A stretch of 47,489 bases of DNA from Treponema sp. (GCA_016293915.1 JAEDCY010000019.1:1-47489), one strand, 5' to 3'. Numbered from the stretch's first letter, positions 7,279-15,465 are shown. A program made the numbers and translations. Notes: generated by a model from the letters alone, not told the origin.

Positions 7279-8718
7279 ATGAAAGCGTTTCTAGATGATG
7301 ATTTTATTTTGCAGAGTCAAGCTGCAAAAACTCTATACCACAAATATGCAGAAAATCAGCCTATATTTGATTTTCATAATCACTTAAGCCCACAGGAGAT
7401 TTTTGAGAATAAACCTCTGGGAAATCTCGCAAATGCCTGGCTCGACCATGATCATTACAAGTGGCGAGCAATGCGTGCTGCCGGCGTGGATGAAAATCTT
7501 ATAACCGGGCACATCCGCAAAGATGGCAGTGTAAAATCAGATGAGGAGCGTGGCGGTGCTGCCGCAGTTGCTTCGGCAGATTATGAACGCTATCTTGCCT
7601 TTGTACGTACACTTCAGCTTTGTCCGGGAAATCCGCTTTACCACTGGAGTCATCTTGAACTGGCCCGCTATTTTGGAATCACAGAAGCTGTTACAGAAGC
7701 AAATGCCCGCGAAGTTTGGGACAAATGTAACGCACTTCTCGCCAAACCGGACTATGCACCTCGAGGTCTTCTTCAGAAGCTTGGCGTTCGTGAACTCTGC
7801 ACAACAGATGATCCGCTCGACAGTCTTGAATGGCATAAGAAAATAGCAGGTGACTGGAAAGACTGTAAGGTTCGCCCGTCATTCCGTCCGGACCTTGCAC
7901 TTAATGCAGAAAGCCCTGCCTTCCCCGAATATATCAGCCGCCTTCAGCAAATGGATGGCACTCAGTTCAAATCTCTTGCAGATATGATTGAAGCCCTTGG
8001 CCGCCGCATGGACTTTTTTAAGCAGAATGGTTCAGTTGTCAGTGATCATTCTCTTGAAAATGATTTCTATCTTCCGACAAACTACGATGATGTCAACTAT
8101 ATTTTTGAGAAAGCCTGGATTGGTAAAAAACTCCGCCCTGATGAATTGGCTAAATATAAGGGCTGGGTTTTGATAGAATTGGGAAAGCTTTATGCACAAA
8201 AAGGCTTTGTAATGCAGATTCACATTGGAGCCCTTCGCGATAACAATGCAGCAATGTTCAATCTGGCAGGAAAAAATATCGGAGAAGACAGCCTGAACGA
8301 TTTCAATTTTGCCCAGCAGCTTAGTGCAGTTCTTAATGCAATTTACAGTGCTGAGCCAGCGGCCCGAACAATCCTCTATAATCTTAATCCAAAAGATAAC
8401 GAAGCTCTTGCAACAATGGCTGCAAACTTCCGTAACTGTCAGTTTGGTCCTGCCTGGTGGTTCAATGATCATAAAGATGGAATTGAAGAGCAGATTCGTG
8501 TGTATTCCCGAACAGCTCCGCTTGGTTCTTACGTTGGTATGCTCACAGACAGCCGCAGTTTCCTGTCATACCCTCGCCATGAATACTTCCGCCGCATTCT
8601 CTGCAATTTTGTCGGCGGCCTTGTAGAAAACGGCGAGTTCCCATGGCACGAAGAAGCATTGGGTAAACTAGTTCAGAATATTTGTTATCAGAATGCAGTT
8701 GATTTTTTCTTGAAATAA
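7279..8718 (+). CDS. uxaC: Uronate (glucuronate) isomerase
   Basis: Isomerises D-glucuronate to D-fructuronate and D-galacturonate to D-tagaturonate (EC 5.3.1.12), the entry step of the pathway. The UxaC family is evident from PIFDFHNHLSPQEI (metal-ligand HNH near the N-terminus), LGNLANAWLDHDHYKWRAMRAAG, TTDDPLDSLEWH, FVMQIHIGALRDNN, QFGPAWWFNDHKDGIEEQ and TDSRSFLSYPRHEYFRRILC. The start is placed at 7279, where ACGAGG is 8 nt upstream. The frame is open further up to a TTG at 7231, but that codon is the -35 box. The resulting 479 aa fit the family. It probably has its own transcript. Confidence 0.96.
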   Translation: MKAFLDDDFILQSQAAKTLYHKYAENQPIFDFHNHLSPQEIFENKPLGNLANAWLDHDHYKWRAMRAAGVDENLITGHIRKDGSVKSDEERGGAAAVASADYERYLAFVRTLQLCPGNPLYHWSHLELARYFGITEAVTEANAREVWDKCNALLAKPDYAPRGLLQKLGVRELCTTDDPLDSLEWHKKIAGDWKDCKVRPSFRPDLALNAESPAFPEYISRLQQMDGTQFKSLADMIEALGRRMDFFKQNGSVVSDHSLENDFYLPTNYDDVNYIFEKAWIGKKLRPDELAKYKGWVLIELGKLYAQKGFVMQIHIGALRDNNAAMFNLAGKNIGEDSLNDFNFAQQLSAVLNAIYSAEPAARTILYNLNPKDNEALATMAANFRNCQFGPAWWFNDHKDGIEEQIRVYSRTAPLGSYVGMLTDSRSFLSYPRHEYFRRILCNFVGGLVENGEFPWHEEALGKLVQNICYQNAVDFFLK

Positions 8719-8746
8719 CAAACTGTATAAATTATAAAATAAATTG

Positions 8747-8775
8747 ATGACAAATAAAATAAGAAGTGATAAAAT
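8747..8775 (+). promoter_or_regulatory. Promoter of kdgA
   Basis: ATGACA (8747-8752), a 17-bp spacer and TAAAAT (8770-8775), each one base from consensus. The operator-like palindrome at 8790-8799 would lie just downstream of the start site, suiting a repressor. Confidence 0.55.
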
Positions 8776-8789
8776 ATTATAAAACTAAA

Positions 8790-8799
8790 ATACTAGTAT
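8790..8799. promoter_or_regulatory. Candidate operator ATACTAGTAT upstream of kdgA
   Basis: Identical to the 10-bp palindrome at 2566-2575 before uxuA. It lies between the kdgA promoter and its ribosome binding site. Confidence 0.45.
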
Positions 8800-8824
8800 G
8801 TTACATAATAAAAAAGAGGCATAT

Positions 8825-9463
8825 ATGAATGATACATTAAAGCAGATTGGCGCGACAGGAATTGTACCAGTCGTTGTTTTGAATAAGGTGGCTGATGCTC
8901 AGCCGCTTGCTGAAGCTCTTATTAAGGGCGGACTTCCTTGTGCAGAGGTTACTTTCCGTACAGATGCTGCAGAAGAAAGTATCCGTGCTATTTCTAAGAA
9001 ATTCCCTGATATGTTTGTGGGAGCTGGAACCGTTCTTACAACAGAACAGGTTGACCGCGCAATTGGTGCGGGCGCTAAGTTTATCGTAAGCCCTGGTCTT
9101 AATCCTAAGGTTGTTGAATACTGTATCAAAAAGGGCTATCCAATCACACCTGGTATTATGACTCCAACAGAGCTCGAGGCTGCACTCGGTTTTGGCCTTG
9201 ATGTTGTAAAGTTCTTTCCGGCTGAAAATGCCGGCGGTCTTAAAATGATTAAGGCAATGAGCGCTCCATACACAATGATGAAGTTCATGCCAACCGGTGG
9301 AATCAACGCAACAAATGTGCGCGACTACCTTGCCTGCGATAAGATTCTTGCCTGCGGCGGCAGCTGGATGGTGAAGGGGGATTTGATTAATGCGGGCGCT
9401 TTCGATGAAATTGAGAGACTCACTCGCGAAGCAGCGGGAATTGTAAAGGAAATCAGAGGATAG
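8825..9463 (+). CDS. kdgA: 2-keto-3-deoxy-6-phosphogluconate aldolase
   Basis: Class I aldolase that splits KDPG into pyruvate and glyceraldehyde-3-phosphate (EC 4.1.2.14; the Eda family also acts on 2-keto-4-hydroxyglutarate). Visible motifs are GIVPVVVLNKV, CAEVTFRTDAA (the Glu is the general acid/base), VGAGTVLT, FIVSPGLN, TPTELEAALGFGLDVVKFFPAE (Schiff-base Lys near residue 129) and FMPTGGIN. The 212 aa fit the family. The start is placed at 8825 because AAGAGG (8814-8819) is properly spaced; the ATG at 8798 overlaps the operator-like site and lacks a ribosome binding site. kdgK follows after a 74-bp repeat-filled gap, probably on the same transcript. Confidence 0.95.
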   Translation: MNDTLKQIGATGIVPVVVLNKVADAQPLAEALIKGGLPCAEVTFRTDAAEESIRAISKKFPDMFVGAGTVLTTEQVDRAIGAGAKFIVSPGLNPKVVEYCIKKGYPITPGIMTPTELEAALGFGLDVVKFFPAENAGGLKMIKAMSAPYTMMKFMPTGGINATNVRDYLACDKILACGGSWMVKGDLINAGAFDEIERLTREAAGIVKEIRG

Positions 9464-9464
9464 A

Positions 9465-9520
9465 AGCTGTTAGCGGTTAGCGGTTAGCAGCTAATAGCTA
9501 GTAGCTAATAGCTTTTAGCT
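9465..9520. repeat. AGCTAATAGCT/GCGGTTA short tandem repeats
   Basis: Alternating short units (TTAGCGG, AGCTAATAGCT, AGCTAGTAGCT) form overlapping small palindromes between kdgA and the kdgK ribosome binding site. A similar tract occurs at 29085-29138. Confidence 0.75.
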
Positions 9521-9537
9521 AAAAAAGGAGATAAAAC

Positions 9538-10557
9538 ATGAAAGTAGTAACATTCGGTGAAATAATGCTTAGACTGGAACCTGAAGGATATTTCCGTTTT
9601 GTTCAGGTTGATAAAATGACTTCTACATTTGGAGGCGGTGAGGCTAACGTTGCAGTTTCTCTTGCAAACTATGGTCTCGACGCTTATTACGTAACAAAGC
9701 TTCCAAAGCACGAAATTGGTCAGGCTGCAATCAACAGCCTTCGCCGCTATGGCGTAAATACCAGCTGCATTGTAAGAGGCGGCGACCGTGTAGGTATTTA
9801 CTACAACGAGCGCGGAGCAAGCCAGCGCGGTTCAAAATGTATTTACGACCGTGCCCACTCTTCTATTGCAGAAGCAAAACCAGAAGACTTCAACTGGCCT
9901 GAGATTTTTAAGGATTGTAAATGGTTCCATCTTACAGGAATTACTCCGGCTCTGGGCGGAAACATGGTTCAAATTTGTATTGAAGCATGTAAGGCTGCAA
10001 AGGCTGCTGGTGCTACAGTAAGCTGCGACCTCAACTACCGCGGAAAGCTCTGGACTCGCGATCAGGCTCGCGAAGCTATGACAGAAATCTGTAAATATGT
10101 AGATGTTTGTATTTCTAACGAGGAAGATGCAAAAGACGTATTCGGAATCGAAGCAGAAAACACCGACATCACAGGCGGAAAACTCAACAAGGAAGGCTAC
10201 AAATCAGTTGCAAAACAGCTTGCAGACAAGTTCGGTTTTAAAAAAGTTGCAATTACCCTCCGTACTTCTATCAACGCAAACCGCAACAACTGGGCAGCCC
10301 TTCTTTATGATGGAAAAGACTACTGCTTCTCTAAGGAATACGAAATGTACATCGTAGACCGTGTTGGTGGCGGCGACAGCTTTGGAGGCGGACTCATTTA
10401 CGCTCTGCTCAACGGTAAATCAACACAGGATGCCGTAGAATTTGCAGTTGCAGCAAGCTGTCTCAAGCACTCAATCGAAGGCGACTACAACATGGTAAGT
10501 GTAGACGAAGTAGAAAAACTCGCAGCCGGTAACGGTTCTGGCCGTATTCAAAGATAA
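9538..10557 (+). CDS. kdgK: 2-keto-3-deoxygluconate kinase
   Basis: PfkB-family sugar kinase that phosphorylates KDG to KDPG with ATP (EC 2.7.1.45), feeding KdgA. The start has VVTFGEIMLRLEPEGYFRFVQ, then the substrate-side motif FGGGEANVAVSLANYG. The C-terminal PfkB signature reads DRVGGGDSFGGGLIYALLNG, with the catalytic Asp retained (GGGD in place of the common GAGD). The length of 339 aa is typical. AAGGAG precedes the ATG. It completes the route glucuronate or galacturonate to pyruvate within this cluster. A large hairpin follows. Confidence 0.95.
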   Translation: MKVVTFGEIMLRLEPEGYFRFVQVDKMTSTFGGGEANVAVSLANYGLDAYYVTKLPKHEIGQAAINSLRRYGVNTSCIVRGGDRVGIYYNERGASQRGSKCIYDRAHSSIAEAKPEDFNWPEIFKDCKWFHLTGITPALGGNMVQICIEACKAAKAAGATVSCDLNYRGKLWTRDQAREAMTEICKYVDVCISNEEDAKDVFGIEAENTDITGGKLNKEGYKSVAKQLADKFGFKKVAITLRTSINANRNNWAALLYDGKDYCFSKEYEMYIVDRVGGGDSFGGGLIYALLNGKSTQDAVEFAVAASCLKHSIEGDYNMVSVDEVEKLAAGNGSGRIQR

Positions 10558-10591
10558 ACGATAGTTAGAGAAAAGAAAATACTGGTTTTCT

Positions 10592-10676
10592 ATAAAAAAG
10601 CGTGTAATAAAAATACAACCTCGCGAAGCATCATTTCCGCTGAGCGAGTTGTATTTTTATGAGAGCGCTTTTTTAT
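10592..10676 (+). terminator. Long hairpin/terminator after kdgK
   Basis: The left arm TAAAAAAGCG...AATAAAAATACAAC..TCGC pairs with GCGAGTTGTATTTTTAT..GAGCGCTTTTTTA. The stem is about 30 bp around a roughly 19-nt loop and ends in a T-run. It separates kdgK from cheR and may be a repeat-derived terminator. Confidence 0.6.
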
Positions 10677-10695
10677 ATGTGGATTTAAATTTTTT

Positions 10696-10724
10696 TTTAC
10701 TTTTCTCCAACTATCGTGTATAAT
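10696..10724 (+). promoter_or_regulatory. Promoter of cheR, possibly giving a leaderless mRNA
   Basis: TTTACT (10696-10701), a 17-bp spacer and TATAAT (10719-10724). The ATG is at 10732, about where transcription should begin, and no Shine-Dalgarno is seen. Confidence 0.55.
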
Positions 10725-10731
10725 TAACGTT

Positions 10732-11553
10732 ATGTTAGATGTACTTAGCGATGCCGACTATGAATTGTTCCGCAAAGTAATATATGATGAAAGCGGAATC
10801 ACTTTTTCGGCCACAAACAGATCGATTCTCGATAGCCGTATAAAAGAAATACTTCGCAAGAAGAACTTGAATACGCCACAAGAGTATTATGCCCTGATTT
10901 CTAAAGATCCGGAAGAAATGAAAATAATGCTGGATGCAGTTACTACAAATCTTACCCGTTTTTTCAGAAATCAGCCGCACTTTGATTCATTTGTTAATTA
11001 TGTAATTCCGCATGTGATTGAGTATAAAAAAACAACTGGCGACCGGACAATCAAAATCTGGAGTGCAGGTTGTTCAACAGGCGAAGAGCCTTACACAATT
11101 GCTATGATTATGAAGGAAATTTGTCCGCCAGATTTCAATTTCCAGATTACTGCTTCGGACATTTCGCTCAAGTCAATCATGACAGCACAACAGGGCTTCT
11201 ACCCGGATGCTCGTGTAGAAGGAGTTCCCGAAAATTATCTTTCTAAGTATTTTACAAAGGTAGACGGTGGCTATCAGATTAAGGATGAAATCAAGAATAC
11301 AATCCGTTTTGATTATCATAACCTTAAACACGATTCTGGTGCACGTAACCTTGATGTTGTTTTCTGCCGTAATGTACTCATCTATTTTGATGAGGCAGCT
11401 CAGTTAGCCGTTATAAATCATTTTTATGATTCTATGGGGCCTCATTCTTATCTTTATATTGGTCATTCTGAATCATTGTTTGGAATGAAAACTAATTTCG
11501 AGTTTATAAAGACAGAGTGGGCTTGTTTTTACGGTAAAAACACAAACAAATAA
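10732..11553 (+). CDS. cheR: Chemotaxis protein methyltransferase CheR
   Basis: SAM-dependent methylation of glutamates on chemoreceptors for sensory adaptation (EC 2.1.1.80). The N-terminal helical domain (residues 1-70) has YDESGITFSATNRSILDSRI. The catalytic domain has TNLTRFFRNQPHFDSF, the SAM-binding motif IWSAGCSTGEEPYTIAMI (about 108-125), ITASDIS, and VVFCRNVLIYFD near the C-terminus. It is 273 aa, a standard stand-alone CheR without TPRs. cheB starts 26 bp after its stop, so the adaptation enzymes form an operon. The start codon lies almost at the predicted transcription start. Confidence 0.97.
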   Translation: MLDVLSDADYELFRKVIYDESGITFSATNRSILDSRIKEILRKKNLNTPQEYYALISKDPEEMKIMLDAVTTNLTRFFRNQPHFDSFVNYVIPHVIEYKKTTGDRTIKIWSAGCSTGEEPYTIAMIMKEICPPDFNFQITASDISLKSIMTAQQGFYPDARVEGVPENYLSKYFTKVDGGYQIKDEIKNTIRFDYHNLKHDSGARNLDVVFCRNVLIYFDEAAQLAVINHFYDSMGPHSYLYIGHSESLFGMKTNFEFIKTEWACFYGKNTNK

Positions 11554-11579
11554 CTATAAACTCACGGGGATTTGTAAAT

Positions 11580-12776
11580 ATGGATGATATTTCGGTAATG
11601 ATATGTGATGATTCTGCCTTAATGCGGAATCTTATAGGACGTATTGTTGATGAAACTACAGGTATGACAGTCTGCGGAAAAGCAGAAAATGGTCAGGACC
11701 TTATTGATAAACTTAAAACAGCAAAACCGGATGTAATTCTTCTTGATATTGAAATGCCGGTTATGACAGGACTTCAGTTCCTTAAGAAAAGAAACGAACT
11801 TCATCTTGATGTTCCTGTTATCATTCTTTCGAGCGTTGCAACAGAAGGCGCTGCAGTTACAATTGAATGTCTTGAGCTTGGTGCTTCTGACTTTATTACA
11901 AAGCCTGGCGCTTCTGTTACCCTTAAAATTGGTGATGTAACAAATGAAATCATTGAATATATTGCTTCTTACGGTGGTGCCTATGCAATTATGCACGGCA
12001 AGCAGATTCCGGATCCGGAATTCTTCAGCCATCAGATTAAGCTTAAGGAAGCTGAACGTTTCGTAATCAAAAAGAAGGGCGAAGAAACTGCAAAATCTGT
12101 TTCAATTACAAAGGCAGATGTTGTTCCTTCAAGCTGGTTCCAGCCTAAGCCAAAGCAGCCGGTTGCAATTGTTCCAGAACGCCAAGGCGGTAAAATCGAA
12201 ATCATTGCAATTGGTATTTCAACTGGTGGACCAAATGCCCTGCGCGATGTATTTAAGGACATAGATCCTAATCTTAAACAGCCGGTTCTTATTGTTCAGC
12301 ATATGCCGGCCGGATTTACAGCTGAATTTGCAAACAGTCTTAATAACATTTGTCCGCTTCCTGTTACAGAAGCAAAAGACGGCGAGCCAATTCTTGGAGG
12401 ACACGTCTATATTGCACCTGGAAGCTATCATATGTTTGTAGAACATAAGCCGCTTGGAAACTTTATTAAGCTGTCTCAGACTGAACCTAGAAATGGTCAC
12501 AGACCTTCGTGCGATGTTCTTTTTGAGTCTATTGCTGAAATTTTCAAAAACCGAGCCCTTGGCGTTATTATGACTGGTATGGGTAGAGATGGTGCTGCTC
12601 AAATTACAGAAATGCGAAAAAAAGGTGCATGGACACTTGGTCAGAACAAAGATACAAGTATTGTTTACGGTATGCCAAAGGTTGCGTTTGAAATGGGCGG
12701 TATTCAGAAGCAGGTTGCTCTTTCAGATATGGCAGCCGAAATCAGCAAACTTGCAAATGAACATCTGCTGGCCTAG
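11580..12776 (+). CDS. cheB: Chemotaxis response regulator/methylesterase CheB
   Basis: Removes methyl groups from chemoreceptors and deamidates them (EC 3.1.1.61, 3.5.1.44) when phosphorylated by CheA. Residues 1-125 form a receiver domain (VMICDDSALMRNLIG; phospho-acceptor Asp in DVILLDIEMPVMTG near residue 56; FITKPG). Residues about 203-395 form the methylesterase domain with the catalytic triad Ser in IGISTGGPNAL, His in VQHMPAGFT and Asp in MTGMGRDGA. The linker is longer than in E. coli CheB (398 against about 350 aa). It is paired with cheR. The C-terminal end has a polar tail without an obvious tethering motif. Confidence 0.97.
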   Translation: MDDISVMICDDSALMRNLIGRIVDETTGMTVCGKAENGQDLIDKLKTAKPDVILLDIEMPVMTGLQFLKKRNELHLDVPVIILSSVATEGAAVTIECLELGASDFITKPGASVTLKIGDVTNEIIEYIASYGGAYAIMHGKQIPDPEFFSHQIKLKEAERFVIKKKGEETAKSVSITKADVVPSSWFQPKPKQPVAIVPERQGGKIEIIAIGISTGGPNALRDVFKDIDPNLKQPVLIVQHMPAGFTAEFANSLNNICPLPVTEAKDGEPILGGHVYIAPGSYHMFVEHKPLGNFIKLSQTEPRNGHRPSCDVLFESIAEIFKNRALGVIMTGMGRDGAAQITEMRKKGAWTLGQNKDTSIVYGMPKVAFEMGGIQKQVALSDMAAEISKLANEHLLA

Positions 12777-12782
12777 TAAAAA

Positions 12783-13094
12783 CTAATCTACAGAATCTTT
12801 TTTACTGAAAATCCCGATCTTCATGACCGGGTTTATTTTTCTAGTCGTAATAAATACAAATGATACGGCAATTATAAAAAGAATTGCTGCACAGAGAAAA
12901 CGGAAGAGCTCTGGGATATCTTCCTTTTTTGTGAGGGTAATCCAGATCGGTTTTGCGAGAAAACAACCTGCAAAGGCAAGGGCGATAGGCACAAAAAGGT
13001 AGAGAGTATCAATAAGACGGCGCAGATTTGTGCGGTGAATATTTTTCTCTACGATTGTGATGTTTTCTAATTTTTTTTCTGAGTTTTCTGTCAT
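12783..13094 (-). CDS. Small two-helix membrane protein, unknown
   Basis: A 103-aa protein starting MTENSEKKLENITIV. It has two hydrophobic segments (about residues 32-52 and 65-88) and a basic tail, so it is probably an inner-membrane protein. The start at 13094 is chosen because its ATG overlaps the stop of the TPR gene as ATGA, the same coupling as between that gene and the prenyl synthase upstream; the frame is open a further 10 codons. No family is recognised. It is the last gene of a three-gene minus-strand operon. Confidence 0.7.
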   Translation of the reverse strand: MTENSEKKLENITIVEKNIHRTNLRRLIDTLYLFVPIALAFAGCFLAKPIWITLTKKEDIPELFRFLCAAILFIIAVSFVFITTRKINPVMKIGIFSKKDSVD

Positions 13095-13609
13095 TTTCCC
13101 AGTTCCTTTATGCGTACATTGCATGCCGCTTCACCTTTTCGATTGTCAAGAACAGAATAAGTGTCGCGAAGGTTGTAAAGTGCATCCAGATAGTATGGAT
13201 TTATGGAAACAGCCTGTTCAAAATAGCTGGAAGCTTCTTCGTAATTTTCAGACTGGAATTCTGTAACACCAAGAAGATTCCATAAATGAGAATTAAGCGG
13301 ATTCAAATCAAGCCCATCAATACAGATTTGCTGAACTTTTGAAAGCTTTTTCTGCATAAGACAGATTGTAGCATAGGTTTCGGCAACATCGTCTTTTTCT
13401 GGGGCAATACGGTAGGCTGTTTCGAGAGAATTTTCTGCGTCAACAAGATTTCCGGCATCTCGGTAAGTTACACCAAGGTTAAACCAGAGAAGATAGTTGT
13501 TTTTGTCAATTACAATGGCACGCTTAAAGCAGGCGATAGCTTCTGAATAAGCTCCGTCAGACGCGAGAAGAATAGCCTGATTGTTTAAGGTATCAGCTCT
13601 TTCAATCAT
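13091..13609 (-). CDS. TPR-repeat protein
   Basis: A 172-aa protein made of about four tetratricopeptide repeats: LNNQAILLASDGAYSEAIACFKRAIVID, LWFNLGVTYRDAGNLVDAENSLETAYRIAP, a less regular third, and LWNLLGVTEFQSENYEEASSYFEQAVSINP. There is no signal peptide or membrane segment, so it is a cytoplasmic scaffold. It overlaps genes on both sides by 4 bp (ATGA), implying tight co-translation with the prenyl synthase and the small membrane protein. The partner is unknown. Confidence 0.85.
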   Translation of the reverse strand: MIERADTLNNQAILLASDGAYSEAIACFKRAIVIDKNNYLLWFNLGVTYRDAGNLVDAENSLETAYRIAPEKDDVAETYATICLMQKKLSKVQQICIDGLDLNPLNSHLWNLLGVTEFQSENYEEASSYFEQAVSINPYYLDALYNLRDTYSVLDNRKGEAACNVRIKELGK

Positions 13610-14682
13610 CTGAAGTTCTCCGGTATCATAGAAGTAAATAGTTCATGAATCTCTTCTGAGTGGAACTGTGAACAGCTTTGCTCTATAAGAGTGCGGCCGC
13701 GCTCCGCCGCCTTTTTAATACAGCCGCTTCCTTCCAGCAGCTTAATACAACCTTCTACAGCCGGCGAGTCAATTCCTGCCGCGGCCGCCGCTTTCATAAA
13801 ATCCGCCACCTTCTGTTTGTCCTGCGGGCACAGAGCTGTATGTATAAGTACTGGAAGACTTTTCTTTCCTTCTACAATGTCGTCGCCGCGCTTTTTACCA
13901 GGGTTGCCGGTGGTTAAATTTATTACATCATCGATAATCTGAAAGCCAATTCCGATATCAGCTGCAATTCCGCCAAATCGTTCTGCTTCGGCCTTGCTTA
14001 AACCGCCTGCAATACAGCCCATTTTCGCTGCAAGACTTGCAAGGGTTCCGGTTTTACACTTTACCATGGCAAGATATTCGTTTTCAGCCGGGAATACTTC
14101 GGGGTTACGGTGCCAGAAAATATCCATTGCCTGACCAAGATGCAGGCGTCTCAGTTCATTTGTATAGGTTTTATAGAGTTCAAGTTTAAGTGTATCCGAA
14201 ACCTGCAGCTTGTTTATGCATACAGGGGCTTCAAAATAAAGCCAGGAAGCTGCATTCAAAGCAGTGTCCAGCCCGTAAGTTATGTGCGCCGCCGGCTTTC
14301 CACGACGTAAATCAGCATTATCTTCAATATCGTCGTGAATAAGACTTGCCGTGTGAACGAATTCTACAAGCGGAGTAATAGAATAAGTTTCTTCTTCTGT
14401 AAGGGCAGGAGAAGAGCCGTCGCGCCCTGTAAGCTGCTTTGCCATTTTATAACAAAGCATCATAAGTAAAGGCCGCCATCTCTTACCACCCAGGCTCACA
14501 AGGGCGCGGTTTGGTTCAATCAGTTTATCTATGTATTGTGGCGCGGCACCCTGAGGTAATTCTCCAAAAGAAGCTGGAATCCAGCCTTTTGCTTCTGTCG
14601 TGGTTTCCGAAGAAGTCTGTGGCAGTGCTTTATGTAGAGAAGTTTCAATATTATCTAAAATCTGCTTAAATTCATTGTTCAT
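13606..14682 (-). CDS. Polyprenyl (geranylgeranyl/farnesyl-type) diphosphate synthase
   Basis: Trans-isoprenyl diphosphate synthase that condenses isopentenyl diphosphate with allylic diphosphates in the cytoplasm, supplying quinone or undecaprenyl precursors. The first Asp-rich motif is LIHDDIEDNADLRRGKP (about residue 115). The KT and GxxFQ motifs are seen in VKCKTGTLASLAAK and IGFQIIDDVINLTTGNPGKKRGDD. The second Asp-rich region reads DDVIN, with Asn where DDxxD has its last Asp. The 358 aa are slightly long because of an N-terminal extension. It heads an operon with a TPR protein and a membrane protein. Product chain length cannot be read from the sequence by eye. Confidence 0.9.
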   Translation of the reverse strand: MNNEFKQILDNIETSLHKALPQTSSETTTEAKGWIPASFGELPQGAAPQYIDKLIEPNRALVSLGGKRWRPLLMMLCYKMAKQLTGRDGSSPALTEEETYSITPLVEFVHTASLIHDDIEDNADLRRGKPAAHITYGLDTALNAASWLYFEAPVCINKLQVSDTLKLELYKTYTNELRRLHLGQAMDIFWHRNPEVFPAENEYLAMVKCKTGTLASLAAKMGCIAGGLSKAEAERFGGIAADIGIGFQIIDDVINLTTGNPGKKRGDDIVEGKKSLPVLIHTALCPQDKQKVADFMKAAAAAGIDSPAVEGCIKLLEGSGCIKKAAERGRTLIEQSCSQFHSEEIHELFTSMIPENFR

Positions 14683-14790
14683 TATACTAAAGTATATAGA
14701 AGTTTTTGCAAAAAGACAAATAGAATGAATTTTCCCCTGTGGTTGAACCTGTCGATACTACCGGGAGGCTTTTTGAGGGGGTGATGATAA

Positions 14791-15096
14791 ATTATCAACC
14801 CTGAATCCACAATTTATACAAGCTTATCAAGGCACGCTTCGCTTAAAGCCTTGACAACCTTGTTTTAAGGGTTGATAGCAAATTATCAACCCTGAATCCA
14901 CAATTTATACAAGCTTGTCAAGGCACGCGTTGCTTAAAGCCTTGACAACCTTGTTTTCAGGGTTGATAACAAATTATCAACCCTTAATCCACAATTTATA
15001 CAAGATTATCAAGGCACGCTTCGCTTAAAGCCTTGACAATCTTGTTTTCAGGGTTGATAACAAATTATCAACCCTTAATCCACAATTTATCCACAT
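14791..15096. repeat. 91-bp tandem repeat, three units plus a partial fourth
   Basis: Units start at 14791, 14882, 14973 and 15064 (partial), exactly 91 bp apart with few differences. Each holds ATTATCAACCCT, an AATCCACAATTTATACAAG stretch and a strong hairpin built on TCAAGGCACGC...GCCTTGACA. That hairpin core recurs alone at 25688-25718 and 46750-46782. There are no variable spacers, so it is not a CRISPR array. Confidence 0.9.
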
Positions 15097-15322
15097 TTTA
15101 TAACCACATCTATGTCAAAATGACATGTCAATAGGTTTTTTACAAAAAATTACGAAAAATTACGAAAAAAATATTAAAAACTTTTAATTCTATATAATAT
15201 AAGAAGTTACAAGATTTATTAATTTATATTTTTCTTTTTTTACTTATTTTTTAATTAAAAAAAACAGAAATATAGTTTATATCTCAAGTTGTACCCACAG
15301 ACTTATCCACAACATATCCACA
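15076..15322. other. DnaA-box cluster flanking an AT-rich stretch (oriC-like)
   Basis: Perfect TTATCCACA at 15087-15095 and 15303-15311, and one-mismatch boxes at 15076-15084 and 15314-15322, all in the same orientation. About 180 bp of very AT-rich DNA (15110-15290) lies between them. Together with the 91-bp repeats this occupies a 780-bp gene-free region between diverging transcription units. It resembles a replication origin or DnaA-binding locus, but no dnaA or dnaN is present here. Confidence 0.4.
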
Positions 15323-15407
15323 AAAAATGTTTCACGCCTGCAAAGTGTCTTGTTTCACGCTTTCGCCCCAGAACTGCCTCTCTCGGTGATTATTTAGATC
15401 TACGGCA

Positions 15408-15440
15408 ATAAAAAAAGGACTGGTAATAATTACCAGTCCT
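15408..15440 (-). terminator. Terminator of the STAS-zinc-ribbon gene
   Basis: AGGACTGGTAAT (15416-15427) and ATTACCAGTCCT (15429-15440) are perfect complements. On the minus strand they are followed by a run of about nine T. Confidence 0.85.
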
Positions 15441-15465
15441 GAATAATCGTCAATTATAGTTTGTC

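Noticed and set aside
9505..9711. Small minus-strand open frames around kdgK and in other genes
   Set aside because: Off-frame shadows of strongly supported genes without ribosome binding sites or motifs.
14791..15096. Possible CRISPR array
   Set aside because: Units are 91 bp and nearly identical throughout, with no unique spacers and no cas genes nearby.
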